DNA of 64,000 nucleotides from Deinococcus sp. Arct2-2 (GCF_004801315.1 NZ_SSNW01000003.1:129627-193626); one strand, 5' to 3'. Shown: positions 43,382 to 51,963, numbered from the stretch's first letter. Notes: a model not told the origin generated them from the letters alone. Program-made: numbers and translations.

Positions 43382-44899
43382 TTGAGCCGCCCCGCCAACC
43401 AGACTGCCCAGAGCAAGGCAACCCCCGCCAGCGCCGGAACCGATCAGGACGAGAAGCTCTTGGCCTCGATGGGCTACAAGCAGGAGCTTTCGCGCCGCAT
43501 GAGCGGGTTTTCCAATTTCTCCATTTCGTTTTCCATCATCTGTATTTTGGCGGGCGGTATTACGGCTTTTCCCAACGGTTTTACGGCGGCGGGTGGGGCC
43601 AGCATCGGCATCGGCTGGCCGCTGGGCGTGATTTTTGCGGTGGTGGTGGCGCTGGGCATGGGCCAAATCGCCAGCGCCTTTCCGACGGCGGGCGGCCTGT
43701 ACCACTGGAGCAGCATTCTGGGTGGGCGCGGCTGGGGCTGGGCGACCGCGTGGTTTAACCTGCTGGGCCTCGTGTTCGTCACCGCCAGCGTCAATGTGGG
43801 CGTGTACATCCTGTTCCGTGACCTCGTGCTGGTCAATATTTTTAAAGTCGATGTGGCTGGATTCGGCCTAGCGCAACAACTCTTGGCCGTCGTGTTGATT
43901 ACGGCCACGCAGGCGCTGTGCAATTACCGGGGCATCCGCCTGACCACGCAGCTCACCAACTTTTCGGGATCGCTGATTTTTGTGGTTGCTCTCGTTCTCA
44001 CGGTGGCCTTGCTGGTCTACGCGCCCAGCTTCGATCTGTCGCGCCTGTTCACCTTCCGCAACTACACCGGAGACGCGGGCGGCGGCGTGTGGCCTGCCAA
44101 TGCCAGCTTGCCCTCCGCCTTTTTGGGCAGCCTGATTCTGGTCTGCTACACCATCACGGGCTTCGACGCTTCGGCGCATACCTCCGAAGAAACGCAGGAC
44201 GCCGCCCGCAACGTGCCGCGCGGCATGATTCAGGCCGTTCTGTATTCCAGCGTGTTCGGCTTCTTGATGATCGCCGCCTTCGTGCTGGCCATGCCCAGTC
44301 TGGACGAAGGGGCCAAGCAGGGCTACGGCATTTTCGCGTGGCTGATGAACGGCTCAGGCATGCCCACGCTGCTCAAAGACCTGCTGTACATCGGCATCGT
44401 CATTGCCAATTACATCTGCGGTCTGGCCGCCATGACCAGCACGTCGCGCATGATCTACGCCTTTTCCCGCGACGGCGGCTTGCCCTACAGCGGCCTGCTG
44501 AAAACCGTTCATCCGGTGTACCGCACCCCCGGCCCCGCCATCCTGATTTCGGCCGTCCTGATCGTGGTGGCCACCCTCTATGCCCCGGCCTTCGCGGTGT
44601 TGGCACTGGGCAGCGCGGTCTTGCTCTACATTTCCTACGTCATGCCCATCGCGGCGGGCCTGCTGGCGGAAGGCAAAACGTGGACACATCACGGACCGTT
44701 CCGGCTGGGGGCGGCCAGCAAGCCTGTGGCTGTACTGGGCATTCTGGGCGGGCTGGCGCTGGTGTATGTGGGCATGCGGCCCCCGTTTCAGCAGGTGGCG
44801 TACCTCGTTATCGGCCTCATTGTGGCGCTGGGCGTGGTGTGGCTGGCGCTGGAATCCCGCCGTTTTCAGGGGCCGCCCGCCACCCACTTCGGAGACTGA
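43382..44899 (+). CDS. APC-family permease, probably for ethanolamine
   Basis: This 505-residue transporter has twelve predicted membrane helices and belongs to the amino acid/choline (ACT) branch of the APC superfamily (SGFSNFSISFSIICILAGGI, FPTAGGLYHWSSILGG, GFDASAHTSEETQDAARNVPRG). It starts at a TTG seven bases after AGGAGGT; an ATG four bases upstream is out of frame. Because eutB and eutC follow on the same strand, ethanolamine is the most likely substrate, although GABA and choline permeases look similar. A repeat-rich 300-bp gap separates it from eutB. Confidence 0.87.
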   Translation: MSRPANQTAQSKATPASAGTDQDEKLLASMGYKQELSRRMSGFSNFSISFSIICILAGGITAFPNGFTAAGGASIGIGWPLGVIFAVVVALGMGQIASAFPTAGGLYHWSSILGGRGWGWATAWFNLLGLVFVTASVNVGVYILFRDLVLVNIFKVDVAGFGLAQQLLAVVLITATQALCNYRGIRLTTQLTNFSGSLIFVVALVLTVALLVYAPSFDLSRLFTFRNYTGDAGGGVWPANASLPSAFLGSLILVCYTITGFDASAHTSEETQDAARNVPRGMIQAVLYSSVFGFLMIAAFVLAMPSLDEGAKQGYGIFAWLMNGSGMPTLLKDLLYIGIVIANYICGLAAMTSTSRMIYAFSRDGGLPYSGLLKTVHPVYRTPGPAILISAVLIVVATLYAPAFAVLALGSAVLLYISYVMPIAAGLLAEGKTWTHHGPFRLGAASKPVAVLGILGGLALVYVGMRPPFQQVAYLVIGLIVALGVVWLALESRRFQGPPATHFGD

Positions 44900-44933
44900 G
44901 CAGGAGAGGTTGAGGTTCCGGGCAACCCCCCAG

Positions 44934-45023
44934 TCTGCGTTGCAGCCAGCCCCCCTTAAAGGGGAGCGCAACAGCTGTTGTCCTCCCCTCTAAGGGGGGG
45001 CGTTGCACAGCAACGGGGGGGTT
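44934..45023. repeat. 90-bp palindromic repeat element
   Basis: The segment is nearly symmetrical: outer arms AACCCCCC and GGGGGGGTT, middle arms CCCCCCTTA and TAAGGGGGG, each flanked by GTTGC or GCAAC boxes, and a central near-palindrome around GCAACAGCTGTTG with CTCCCCT arms. It could form one long cruciform or RNA stem and resembles a mobile intergenic repeat. The rest of the 301-bp gap up to eutB carries nothing I can name. Confidence 0.65.
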
Positions 45024-45200
45024 CGCATTCCAACGCCCTCACCTATTGCCCAATTCGGCCAGAATCAATCTCTCCCACTTCTAGAAAAGACCACCCCAGC
45101 AGCGAAACCTAGACCGGATGCGCCATTGCTGCGCCCATCCTTTAGACTGCCTGTCAGTTGCCCGCCCGCCGTTTCCCACTTGCCCGCAGGAGGCGACTCT

Positions 45201-46631
45201 ATGTCTAACGCCACCCTCTACAGCGCCACTCTGGGCCGCACGCACCACCGCTTTGCCGACCTGAAAGACGTGCTGGCCAAAGCCTCGCCCCGCAAGGCCG
45301 GAGACGAACTGGCGGGACTGGCTGCCCGCAGCGCCGAGGAACGGGAAGCGGCGCGGCTGTGCCTGTCCGAATTGCCGCTGACGCTGTTTCTAGAGGATTT
45401 GCTGATTCCCTACGAAGACGATGAGGTCACGCGCCTGATCGTGGACAGCCACGACGCCGCCGCGTTTGCGCCTGTAGCGGGCCTGAATGTGGGCCAATTC
45501 CGCGACTGGCTGCTGTCGGAGGCGGCCACGACACAGACCTTGCGGGCGCTGGCCCCCGGCCTGACCCCCGAAATGGTGGCGGCGGTGTGCAAGCTGATGC
45601 GCAACCAAGACCTCGTGCTGGTGGCCCGCAAATGCGAGGTCATCACGCGCTTTCGCAATACGCTGGGGCGGCGCGGGCACTTTTCGACCCGCCTGCAACC
45701 CAACCACCCCACCGACGATTTGCGCGGCATTCTGGCCAGTACGCTGGACGGCCTGATGTTCGGCGCGGGCGACGCGGTGATCGGCGTGAATCCCGCGCTG
45801 GACAACGTAGACGCCTGCGTGCGCCTGCTGACCCTGCTGGATGACCTGCGGCAAGGGTTGGGTGCGCCCGTTCAGAGTTGCGTGCTGACCCATGTCACCA
45901 ACACCGTACAGGCCATCGAGCGCGGCGCCCCCGTGGATTTGGTGTTTCAGTCGGTGGCGGGCACACAGGGAGCCAACGCAGGATTTGGCATCAATTTGGC
46001 CTTACTGACCGAGGCGCACGCGGCGGCGCAGTCGCTCGGGCGCGGGAGCCTCTTTGCCGATGGTCAAGGGGGAATGCAGCGCGGCCAGAACGTCATGTAT
46101 TTCGAAACCGGGCAGGGGAGTGCTTTGTCGTCAGGTACGCACGCGGGCCTAGACCAGCAAACCGCCGAGGCGCGGGCCTACGCGGTGGCGCGGGCGTACT
46201 CGCCGCTCTTGGTCAATACGGTGGTGGGCTTCATCGGCCCCGAATACCTCTACGACGGCAAACAAATTGTGCGGGCGGGCCTCGAAGACCATTGTTGCGG
46301 CAAGCTGCTGGGCTTGCCGATGGGCTGCGACATCTGCTATACCAACCACGCCGAGGCCGATTCCGACGATATGGACACGCTGCTGACCCTGCTGGCAGCG
46401 GCGGGCGTGACCTTCATCATGGGCGTACCGGGGGCCGACGACATCATGCTGGGCTACCAGTCCACCAGTTTTCACGACGCTTGGTATGTGCGCTCGGTGT
46501 TCGGGTATCCGCCCGCGCCCGAATTTGCCGCGTGGCTGGACAGCGCCGGAATTACGCGGGCAGGGCAGTTGCAGTTGCCGCCCATCGGCTCGCCTCTGCG
46601 CGAACAGGTGCGGCAATTGGGGGCCGGATGA
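45201..46631 (+). CDS. eutB: Ethanolamine ammonia-lyase large subunit
   Basis: This 476-residue protein is the TIM-barrel large subunit of the adenosylcobalamin-dependent enzyme that converts ethanolamine to acetaldehyde and ammonia. Conserved blocks include CKLMRNQDLVLVARKC, RLQPNHPTDDLRGI, DAVIGVNPALDN, FQSVAGTQGANAGFG, YFETGQGSALSS and GLPMGCDICYTNHAEADSDD. The length suits the family. The ATG at 45201 is preceded by AGGAGG; the 66 codons upstream come from the repeat and are not coding. It is coupled to eutC by an ATGA overlap. There is no eutA reactivase and there are no shell-protein genes nearby. Confidence 0.95.
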   Translation: MSNATLYSATLGRTHHRFADLKDVLAKASPRKAGDELAGLAARSAEEREAARLCLSELPLTLFLEDLLIPYEDDEVTRLIVDSHDAAAFAPVAGLNVGQFRDWLLSEAATTQTLRALAPGLTPEMVAAVCKLMRNQDLVLVARKCEVITRFRNTLGRRGHFSTRLQPNHPTDDLRGILASTLDGLMFGAGDAVIGVNPALDNVDACVRLLTLLDDLRQGLGAPVQSCVLTHVTNTVQAIERGAPVDLVFQSVAGTQGANAGFGINLALLTEAHAAAQSLGRGSLFADGQGGMQRGQNVMYFETGQGSALSSGTHAGLDQQTAEARAYAVARAYSPLLVNTVVGFIGPEYLYDGKQIVRAGLEDHCCGKLLGLPMGCDICYTNHAEADSDDMDTLLTLLAAAGVTFIMGVPGADDIMLGYQSTSFHDAWYVRSVFGYPPAPEFAAWLDSAGITRAGQLQLPPIGSPLREQVRQLGAG

Positions 46632-47452
46632 GCGAGTCGCCTAAAGTGCCCGACCTGTTCCGCCCCGAAGACCTCACCCCTTGGGAACGCCTGCGCCAGT
46701 ACACCGACGCCCGGATTGCGCTGGGCCGGGTGGGAACCTCGCTGCCCACCGCCGAAGTCCTGAAGTTTGGGCAGGCCCATGCCCTTGCCCGTGACGCGGT
46801 ACACACCGAGTTGGAGGTGGGGGCGCTGGCCGAGGCTTTGGCCGTCGACACTGTCGTGGTTCGCAGCCAGGCCGCCCACCGCTCCGACTACCTGCGTCGC
46901 CCGGATTTGGGCCGCACGCTGCACCCCGAATCGGCCCACCTCTTGCGCGTGCAGCGCAGCCAGCCTCCTCCCGACATTCTGATCATGGTGTCGGACGGCC
47001 TCTCGGCGTTGTCGGCCCAGCGGCAGGCGGCAGCGGTGCTGCACACACTATTGCCGGGGTTACACGCCGCTGGATTGCGGGTCGCCCCGGTGCTGATTGC
47101 CACCCAAGCCCGCGTCGCGCTGGCCGATGAAGCCGCCGCCCTATTGGGCGCTCGGCTGGCCCTGCACCTGATCGGAGAGCGCCCCGGCCTCAGCAGCCCC
47201 GACAGTTTAGGCGCGTACCTGACCTTTGATCCGCGCCCCGGCACGCTGGATTCGGCGCGCAACTGTGTGTCCAATATCCGCCCCGCCGGACTGAATGCGG
47301 GCGCGGCGGCGCGGCGGCTGCTGGGCCTGACCGTAGAGGCCCTGCGGCGCGGCCTCAGCGGAGTGGAACTCAAAGATTCGGATGGGGGGCTGGGCGGGGG
47401 AGAGCCGGACGCTGTTCGTGAACCCCAGAGGCCTCGTCCAGCGTCCGATTAA
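46628..47452 (+). CDS. eutC: Ethanolamine ammonia-lyase small subunit
   Basis: This 274-residue small subunit completes the cobalamin-binding site of ethanolamine ammonia-lyase. The blocks RQYTDARIALGRVGTSLPT, HALARDAVHTELE, YLRRPDLGRTLH, DILIMVSDGLSA and the C-terminal RNCVSNIRPAGLNAG are typical. It overlaps eutB by four bases, so the subunits are made in balance. The last 25 residues are Gly/Pro-rich and unlike the family; they overlap a probable terminator hairpin. Confidence 0.95.
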   Translation: MSESPKVPDLFRPEDLTPWERLRQYTDARIALGRVGTSLPTAEVLKFGQAHALARDAVHTELEVGALAEALAVDTVVVRSQAAHRSDYLRRPDLGRTLHPESAHLLRVQRSQPPPDILIMVSDGLSALSAQRQAAAVLHTLLPGLHAAGLRVAPVLIATQARVALADEAAALLGARLALHLIGERPGLSSPDSLGAYLTFDPRPGTLDSARNCVSNIRPAGLNAGAAARRLLGLTVEALRRGLSGVELKDSDGGLGGGEPDAVREPQRPRPASD

Positions 47453-47457
47453 TTTTT
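47406..47457 (+). terminator. Probable terminator overlapping the eutC end
   Basis: CGGACGCT (47406-47413) pairs perfectly with AGCGTCCG (47440-47447) across a 26-base loop, and TTAATTTTT follows. The hairpin lies within the last codons of eutC. Confidence 0.5.
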
Positions 47458-47831
47458 GTCCCCTCGCCCCTTGTAAAACCCGCAGCGCTGCACAGGGGGC
47501 GTCGCGGCCGCCACGGGTGAGGGGACCACCGAGCAAGCTCAACCTTCAAGACTTTTGAACCGCTGTACTTGGATCACTTCTGGCCTTGGGCCAGCCTCGA
47601 GGCACAACCCGTGTGCCACACGCACAACACTGCGCCTCATCCATGCGGCATCGTCACTGCTCTTTGCACCCTCAAATTTCCTCTCACCGTGTGGTCAACA
47701 ACAAACACCACAGTTGACCACTCTGCCGTTCGGGATTCATATGCTGCGGCCTGGCCCTCTCCGGCTGAGCGGACTGCCGCGCGATGCATCCAAGCAGGCC
47801 GCCCGTGCGTATCTCGGGAAGGCAGGTGTCT
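47458..47831. promoter_or_regulatory. Leader of the sigma-factor operon with a 31-bp dyad
   Basis: No gene is supported. GTCCCCTC (47458-47465) and GAGGGGAC (47519-47526) form a long-range inverted pair just after eutC. A perfect 9-bp dyad GTGGTCAAC-N13-GTTGACCAC lies at 47691-47721, about 110 bp before the sigma-factor start, and looks like the binding site of a dimeric regulator or a leader stem. Confidence 0.55.
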
Positions 47832-48386
47832 ATGGATGAAGAAGCCTTTGCCCTGCTGCGCTTACAGCACGGGGATCTCGATGCACTCACCGAACTTCAC
47901 CGCCAGCTGGGGCGGCAGGTGTACGCGGTGGCCTTCCATCTGCTGCAGAGCCCGCAGGAAGCTGAGGAAGTCGTGCAGGACACCTTCCTGCGTCTGTCCG
48001 AGCGGGCCGGTTCCTACCGGCCCGAACTCGGATCGCCCAGAGCTTTTATTTATACCGTGGCCCGCAATGCCGCCTTGTCGCGCCTGCGGGCACGCAGCAG
48101 CCGTCCCGTGAGCCAAGAACCTGAGGTAGGCACGGAGCCGCAGCATCACGCTTGGGATGGATTAGAGGCCACGAATGTGGGGAGGGCCGATCTAGACACG
48201 CAATTGGTGGTTCAGGCGGCCATGCAGCGTCTTCCAAACCGGGATCAGACCTTGATTCTGGACGCCTTTTTTGGTGGCCTGAGTCATCCCGAGATCGCCG
48301 TCAAGCGGGCGTTGCCGCTGGGCACGGTGAAATCGCGCTTGCGGCGGGCCTTGCGGGCCATGCGCCACCAGTTGGAGGACACATGA
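47832..48386 (+). CDS. ECF-type RNA polymerase sigma factor (SigK-like)
   Basis: This 184-residue protein has sigma region 2 (LYRQ-like HRQLGRQVYAVAFHLL, EAEEVVQDTFLRLSERAG) and region 4 (RLPNRDQTLILDAFFGGLSHPEIA, LGTVKSRLRRALRAMR). It would direct RNA polymerase to a small stress regulon. The ATG at 47832 is preceded by AGGTG, and homology starts there. It overlaps the anti-sigma gene by four bases, the normal arrangement for this pair, and the third gene encodes a secreted protein that may be one of its targets. Confidence 0.9.
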   Translation: MDEEAFALLRLQHGDLDALTELHRQLGRQVYAVAFHLLQSPQEAEEVVQDTFLRLSERAGSYRPELGSPRAFIYTVARNAALSRLRARSSRPVSQEPEVGTEPQHHAWDGLEATNVGRADLDTQLVVQAAMQRLPNRDQTLILDAFFGGLSHPEIAVKRALPLGTVKSRLRRALRAMRHQLEDT

Positions 48387-49078
48387 CCAACGTTACCCCG
48401 CCTGTCCACATTCCGCCTCTTCATCCCCAGCTCAGCTTGCTGCGGGCCTATGCGCTGGGCCAACTGGTGGGGCCGCCGCACACGCAAGTCGAAACCCATG
48501 CGCTGGCCTGCGCCGAGTGCAGCGCCCAAATCCGGCAGTGGCGGGCCGAGTTGGTGGCGGCCTTAGAAACCCTGCCCCAGCCTGAACACTTGCCCCCGCT
48601 CCGTTTGCCCGCGGGTGTGCCGGCTCGCCCGCCCCGCCCATTGGTGTCTTACTGGGCGTGGGCGGCGGCAGTGGCCGGAGTATTGGCAGTGGGCAGCGTG
48701 GGCCGAGATACCCTTCAGATCCGCCAGACACAGGCCCAAGCACAGGCGGAACAGACCCAGATCACGCGCTGGCTGGCCCAGCCTGACGTGCAAGTCGTGG
48801 TGTTGCGGGGCGCCGGGCGCCGCCTCTATAGCCGCGCCCTCACCTTGCCTGACCGCCGCGTGCTGTTCGTCTTGCCGCAGGCTCCCGCTGGGCAGGAATA
48901 CCACGCGTGGGTGGCACACCACTGGCAACGTGGCGACCTCATGCAGCGCGCGCTTGTCAGCCAGTCCGGGGTATTCGAGATCGGGCTAGGGGCCAACGAT
49001 TACCTGTGCGTCAGTCTGGAAGCGCGGGACAGCCGTCCGAAGGGGCCGACCAAGGTCATGGGCTGGGCCTTGTTGTAG
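48383..49078 (+). CDS. Anti-sigma factor, RskA-like with zinc motif
   Basis: This 231-residue membrane protein has an N-terminal anti-sigma domain with a His-x3-Cys-x2-Cys zinc motif (THALACAEC, near residues 37-45), one membrane helix (YWAWAAAVAGVLAVG, around residue 95), a Gln-rich coiled stretch and an extracytoplasmic RskA-type C-terminal domain (RRLYSRALTLPDRRVLFVLPQ, YHAWVAH, GWALL). It would hold the sigma factor at the membrane until an envelope signal releases it. It is coupled to the sigma gene by ATGA. Confidence 0.85.
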   Translation: MTNVTPPVHIPPLHPQLSLLRAYALGQLVGPPHTQVETHALACAECSAQIRQWRAELVAALETLPQPEHLPPLRLPAGVPARPPRPLVSYWAWAAAVAGVLAVGSVGRDTLQIRQTQAQAQAEQTQITRWLAQPDVQVVVLRGAGRRLYSRALTLPDRRVLFVLPQAPAGQEYHAWVAHHWQRGDLMQRALVSQSGVFEIGLGANDYLCVSLEARDSRPKGPTKVMGWALL

Positions 49079-49199
49079 CGCCTGTGCTGTGTAGGGGGCG
49101 CGGCGGGGTCTTCAGCGGTATGGTCTTCATCTAGAGGGTCTGAAGAGTGGGGAGGCATCCGAATGGCGGCGCGGCGCGTTCCTTGGAGTGGAGGTTTCT

Positions 49200-49928
49200 A
49201 TGTTGTCTATCCACCGTCTGACCGCCTTTGCTTCTCTCGCCGCCTTCACCTGTTTTGCTACTCCTGCTGGTGCCGCCACGCTCACGGCGCGGCAAGACCC
49301 CAAGCTGGGCACCATCTTGCAAAGCAGCGCGGGCATGACACTGTACCTCTACACCAAAGACGAGCCGGGAATCTCGAAGTGCTACGACCAGTGTGCAACC
49401 GCTTGGCCGCCTGTGCTGGCCTCCGCTGTGCCCGATTTGCCCGCCAACTTTCCGGGCAAACTGAGCTTGGTGGCCCGCAAAGACGGCGCCCGTCAGGTCG
49501 CTTACAACGGCCGGCCCCTGTACGGCTGGGTGGGCGACACCACCCCCGGCGACACCACTGGGCAAGGCGTCGGTAAAGTCTGGTACGCCCTGAATCCCGG
49601 CCCCACCCTCCAAACGGCTGCACTGGCCAAGTTGGGCAACAATCTCGTGGCGGCCAACGGCATGACGCTGTACCTGTTTACCAAAGACACCAAAGACGTG
49701 AGCAACTGCTATGACCAGTGTGCAGTGGCGTGGCCTCCGCTGCTGACGGCCTATACGCCTACCGCTGCCGCCCCTATGCAAGCACATCTGGGCACCACCA
49801 CCCGCAAAGACGGGGCGCTGCAAGTCACCTACGGCGGCAAGCCGCTGTACTTCTGGGTCAACGACAAAAAGCCTGGTGACGCCACAGGCCAGAACGTCGG
49901 CAAAGTCTGGTTTGTCGTCAAGCCCTGA
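49200..49928 (+). CDS. Secreted repeat protein (PF03640/COG4315 type)
   Basis: This 242-residue exported protein has a signal peptide (LTAFASLAAFTCFATPAGA) and two copies of a module: L-NGMTLYLYTKD, CYDQCATAWPP, a KDGARQVAYNGRPLYGWVGD segment and a GQGVGKVWY ending. Each copy contains a CxxxC pair and the WPP motif of the secreted repeat family. Its role is unknown, but members frequently sit next to ECF sigma and anti-sigma genes, as here. The ATG at 49200 follows GGAGG; the longer frame is less likely. It lies 121 bp after the anti-sigma gene. Confidence 0.85.
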   Translation: MLSIHRLTAFASLAAFTCFATPAGAATLTARQDPKLGTILQSSAGMTLYLYTKDEPGISKCYDQCATAWPPVLASAVPDLPANFPGKLSLVARKDGARQVAYNGRPLYGWVGDTTPGDTTGQGVGKVWYALNPGPTLQTAALAKLGNNLVAANGMTLYLFTKDTKDVSNCYDQCAVAWPPLLTAYTPTAAAPMQAHLGTTTRKDGALQVTYGGKPLYFWVNDKKPGDATGQNVGKVWFVVKP

Positions 49929-50105
49929 ACACGTGGGTGAGGCAGTGGCTTCCAAAAAGCTCAGTCAGCGAGTTCGGAGAGACGCTTTGCTTGGTGGGGC
50001 AGCCGACATGACCCCTGTGCCGTGCGGGAGAACGGGCCCCACTCGCCAAGACCGAATCAAAGGCGGCCACGCTTCCCGTAGGGTCGGCCTCCTGGCACGT
50101 TGGCC

Positions 50106-50494
50106 TCAGCTTGAGCCGTTCAGGGCCGATTCTTTGACCAGTGCCCCAAAGCTCTCGGCAGGTTGGGGGCGGCCTGTCCAGTAGCCCCGCACTCGCCCCC
50201 GCACCGACGTACAAATTCCACCTGTTCCTGCGTCTCCACACCTTCTACAGTCACTTCCAGTTCCAGCGCGTGCGCCAACTGAATCACGGCTTCCACCAGC
50301 GCCTCATCCCGCTGGGTGGTCGGATGCGAACCTGCCACGCCCGCCGTAAAAGAACGGTCAATTTTGAGCACGTCTACCGGGTACTGTTTGAGGTAGGCCA
50401 GATTGGCGTAACCGGTGCCAAAGTCGTCCACAGCTACCCGCACCCCCAACGCCTTCAGACGCGGCAAGGTGCCCTGAACTTCTACCACCTGCAT
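50106..50494 (-). pseudogene. EAL-domain (c-di-GMP phosphodiesterase) remnant
   Basis: Only the C-terminal half of an EAL domain is left: DDFGTGYANLAYLKQYP, LKIDRSF, and VEGVET, which hold part of the metal site. The signature EAL segment and the first half are missing; the sequence stops at an IS4-like element. Near the 3' end, a missing base in a GGGG run (about 50180-50186) shifts the frame, and the expected GYWTGRPQPAESFGALVKES ending continues in another frame to a TGA at 50106-50108. The gene is thus broken at both ends and cannot make an active enzyme. Confidence 0.8.
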
Positions 50495-50498
50495 CAGC

Positions 50499-51763
50499 CA
50501 ATGGTTCGGACAGTTTTAGGCAGCTTTAAGGCCGAAATCCAGCGGTCTGGAGGGAAGCGAACCTGATTCCTCAAAGCGAGCTTCGAGACCCAGAGTGGAC
50601 AAAATGACTTGGGCCAGCAGGGCGTTATACGCTCTGCGCTTCAGGTCCTCCAGACTGAAACTGAACACCAGGCCCTGTCCCCCTCCAGCAGCCTGCAGAG
50701 CTTCCAGGCGCGCCAAGTTCAAAGCCAGAAGGAACTGCTTCTCGTCCCGAAAGACCAGTTCGATCTCAAAACGGCTCTGGGACAGGGCCACGACGTCATG
50801 GGCTGGCAGGGTCACGGCGGTGCTGAACAGCACCGCATACCCAGTCCCTGTCCCCGTGGAATCCAACTGCTGAATGACGACCGCACGCAGTGCCCGTCTC
50901 CAATGGCATCCCCAGACGACCTGGCTCAGGAGACGTTGGGTGGGCGTCTCACAGACCAGCTCAAATCGCCTCAGATCGTGGAAGTTGACCTTCCCGTCCA
51001 ACGTTTTCTTTTGTCTTCGGCGCTTGACGTGTTCACCGGCGTACAGGGACTTGAGATTGGCATTCCGTGGGCGTTTCGAGACCAACGGGAAACCGTGACC
51101 CGTCACGGTTTCCACAACGGAGATGTTGGCATCGTCCCCATCGGCCACGATAGCCGCGAGCTCGATCTGAGGAGGGGCTCGGAGGTCCAGCAGAACCTCC
51201 TCCAATTGATCGGTGATCTGTTCCATCCGTCCAGGTGCTTCAGAATCCGTGCGGGTTTGACGGGCATGAAGGGGAAAGATGTGCCGGTGTTGGACTTTGA
51301 TCAGTGCACAACAGGCGTGCTCAATGCCTCGTTCTACGCGTGTTGCACACCCATTCCAGAACGGGCCGAGGTGGGCGGTCTTCGTCCCAGACTGTTGGTG
51401 GAAGGAAGCATCAATGGCCAGGATGCAGAGCGGACTGATCAGTCCGCTCTGCATCGCGGTGGTCACCGCGGCCGTCTGGAGCGACCACCAGGGCACAGCG
51501 CCCTCATCGCCCCGGTGCAACCAGCGCCGAATGGTGCGGTCCGAGCAGGACGCGTCGTGGGAAAGATCCAAAGCATTCAGCCGCCCCGGAAGCGCCAGGA
51601 AAACGCTCAGGACGACGGCGAAAAATTTCCGCTGCGTCTTGCGCAGCTTAACTGCCTGCACGACGTGCTGTAAGACGCCGCCCAAACCCACTGGACATTG
51701 CGTCTTCACGGACCCATTTTCGGTGGGTCGTCCCCATGCACCCCAAAACTGTCCGAACCATTG
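50499..51763 (-). mobile_element. IS4-like insertion sequence
   Basis: The element is bounded by perfect 19-bp terminal inverted repeats CAATGGTTCGGACAGTTTT (50499-50517) and its complement (51745-51763). CAGC flanks both ends (50495-50498 and 51764-51767) as a possible 4-bp target duplication. It contains one transposase gene and no passenger. It lies beside the EAL remnant. Confidence 0.88.
50516..51709 (-). CDS. IS4-type DDE transposase
   Basis: This 397-residue transposase has an RNase H-like DDE fold: Asp100 in LAIDASFHQQSG, an Asp in AIVADGDDANI, and Glu in RFEIELVFRDEKQF with the spacing of the IS4 clan's YREK region. The N-terminal third carries an HTH-like part (CSDRTIRRWLHRG). It starts at a GTG, and its last codons run into the left terminal repeat. 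All three acidic residues are present, so it may be active. Confidence 0.87.
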   Translation of the reverse strand: MKTQCPVGLGGVLQHVVQAVKLRKTQRKFFAVVLSVFLALPGRLNALDLSHDASCSDRTIRRWLHRGDEGAVPWWSLQTAAVTTAMQSGLISPLCILAIDASFHQQSGTKTAHLGPFWNGCATRVERGIEHACCALIKVQHRHIFPLHARQTRTDSEAPGRMEQITDQLEEVLLDLRAPPQIELAAIVADGDDANISVVETVTGHGFPLVSKRPRNANLKSLYAGEHVKRRRQKKTLDGKVNFHDLRRFELVCETPTQRLLSQVVWGCHWRRALRAVVIQQLDSTGTGTGYAVLFSTAVTLPAHDVVALSQSRFEIELVFRDEKQFLLALNLARLEALQAAGGGQGLVFSFSLEDLKRRAYNALLAQVILSTLGLEARFEESGSLPSRPLDFGLKAA

Positions 51764-51934
51764 CAGCTATTGAGATTTAAACAAAATTTGGGGGATGCTG
51801 GAGAGCTACCTATCATTAGTCAGCTACGGATTTAGCCCCGCTCGGACTCATGTTTCACATGACGTTCAATTCACTTGACACAACTCAAGAGAAAGATAGA
51901 AACTCGCGTTTCAGGCGTAGTCAACGATTGTGTT

Positions 51935-51963
51935 AGGGGTGGCGTGAACCTCACGCCACCCCT
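51935..51963 (-). terminator. Terminator at the end of the mannan operon
   Basis: A perfect 13-bp stem AGGGGTGGCGTGA/TCACGCCACCCCT with a 3-base loop lies 24 bp past the GH125 stop codon. The tract after it (AACACAA on the minus strand) is poor in U, so termination is inferred from stem stability. The rest of the gap to the IS element holds no gene. Confidence 0.7.

Noticed and set aside
43140..45200. Cobalamin riboswitch controlling the eut genes
   Set aside because: B12 control would fit the enzyme, but no conserved B12-box core was found before the permease or eutB; the structured element at 44934-45023 is a symmetrical repeat instead.
45003..45200. N-terminal extension of EutB by 66 residues
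   Set aside because: The extension is encoded by repeat sequence, while the ATG at 45201 has AGGAGG and starts the family homology.
47555..48111. Small frames upstream of and overlapping the sigma factor gene
   Set aside because: They are out of frame with the sigma factor, lack ribosome sites and run across the dyad and leader.
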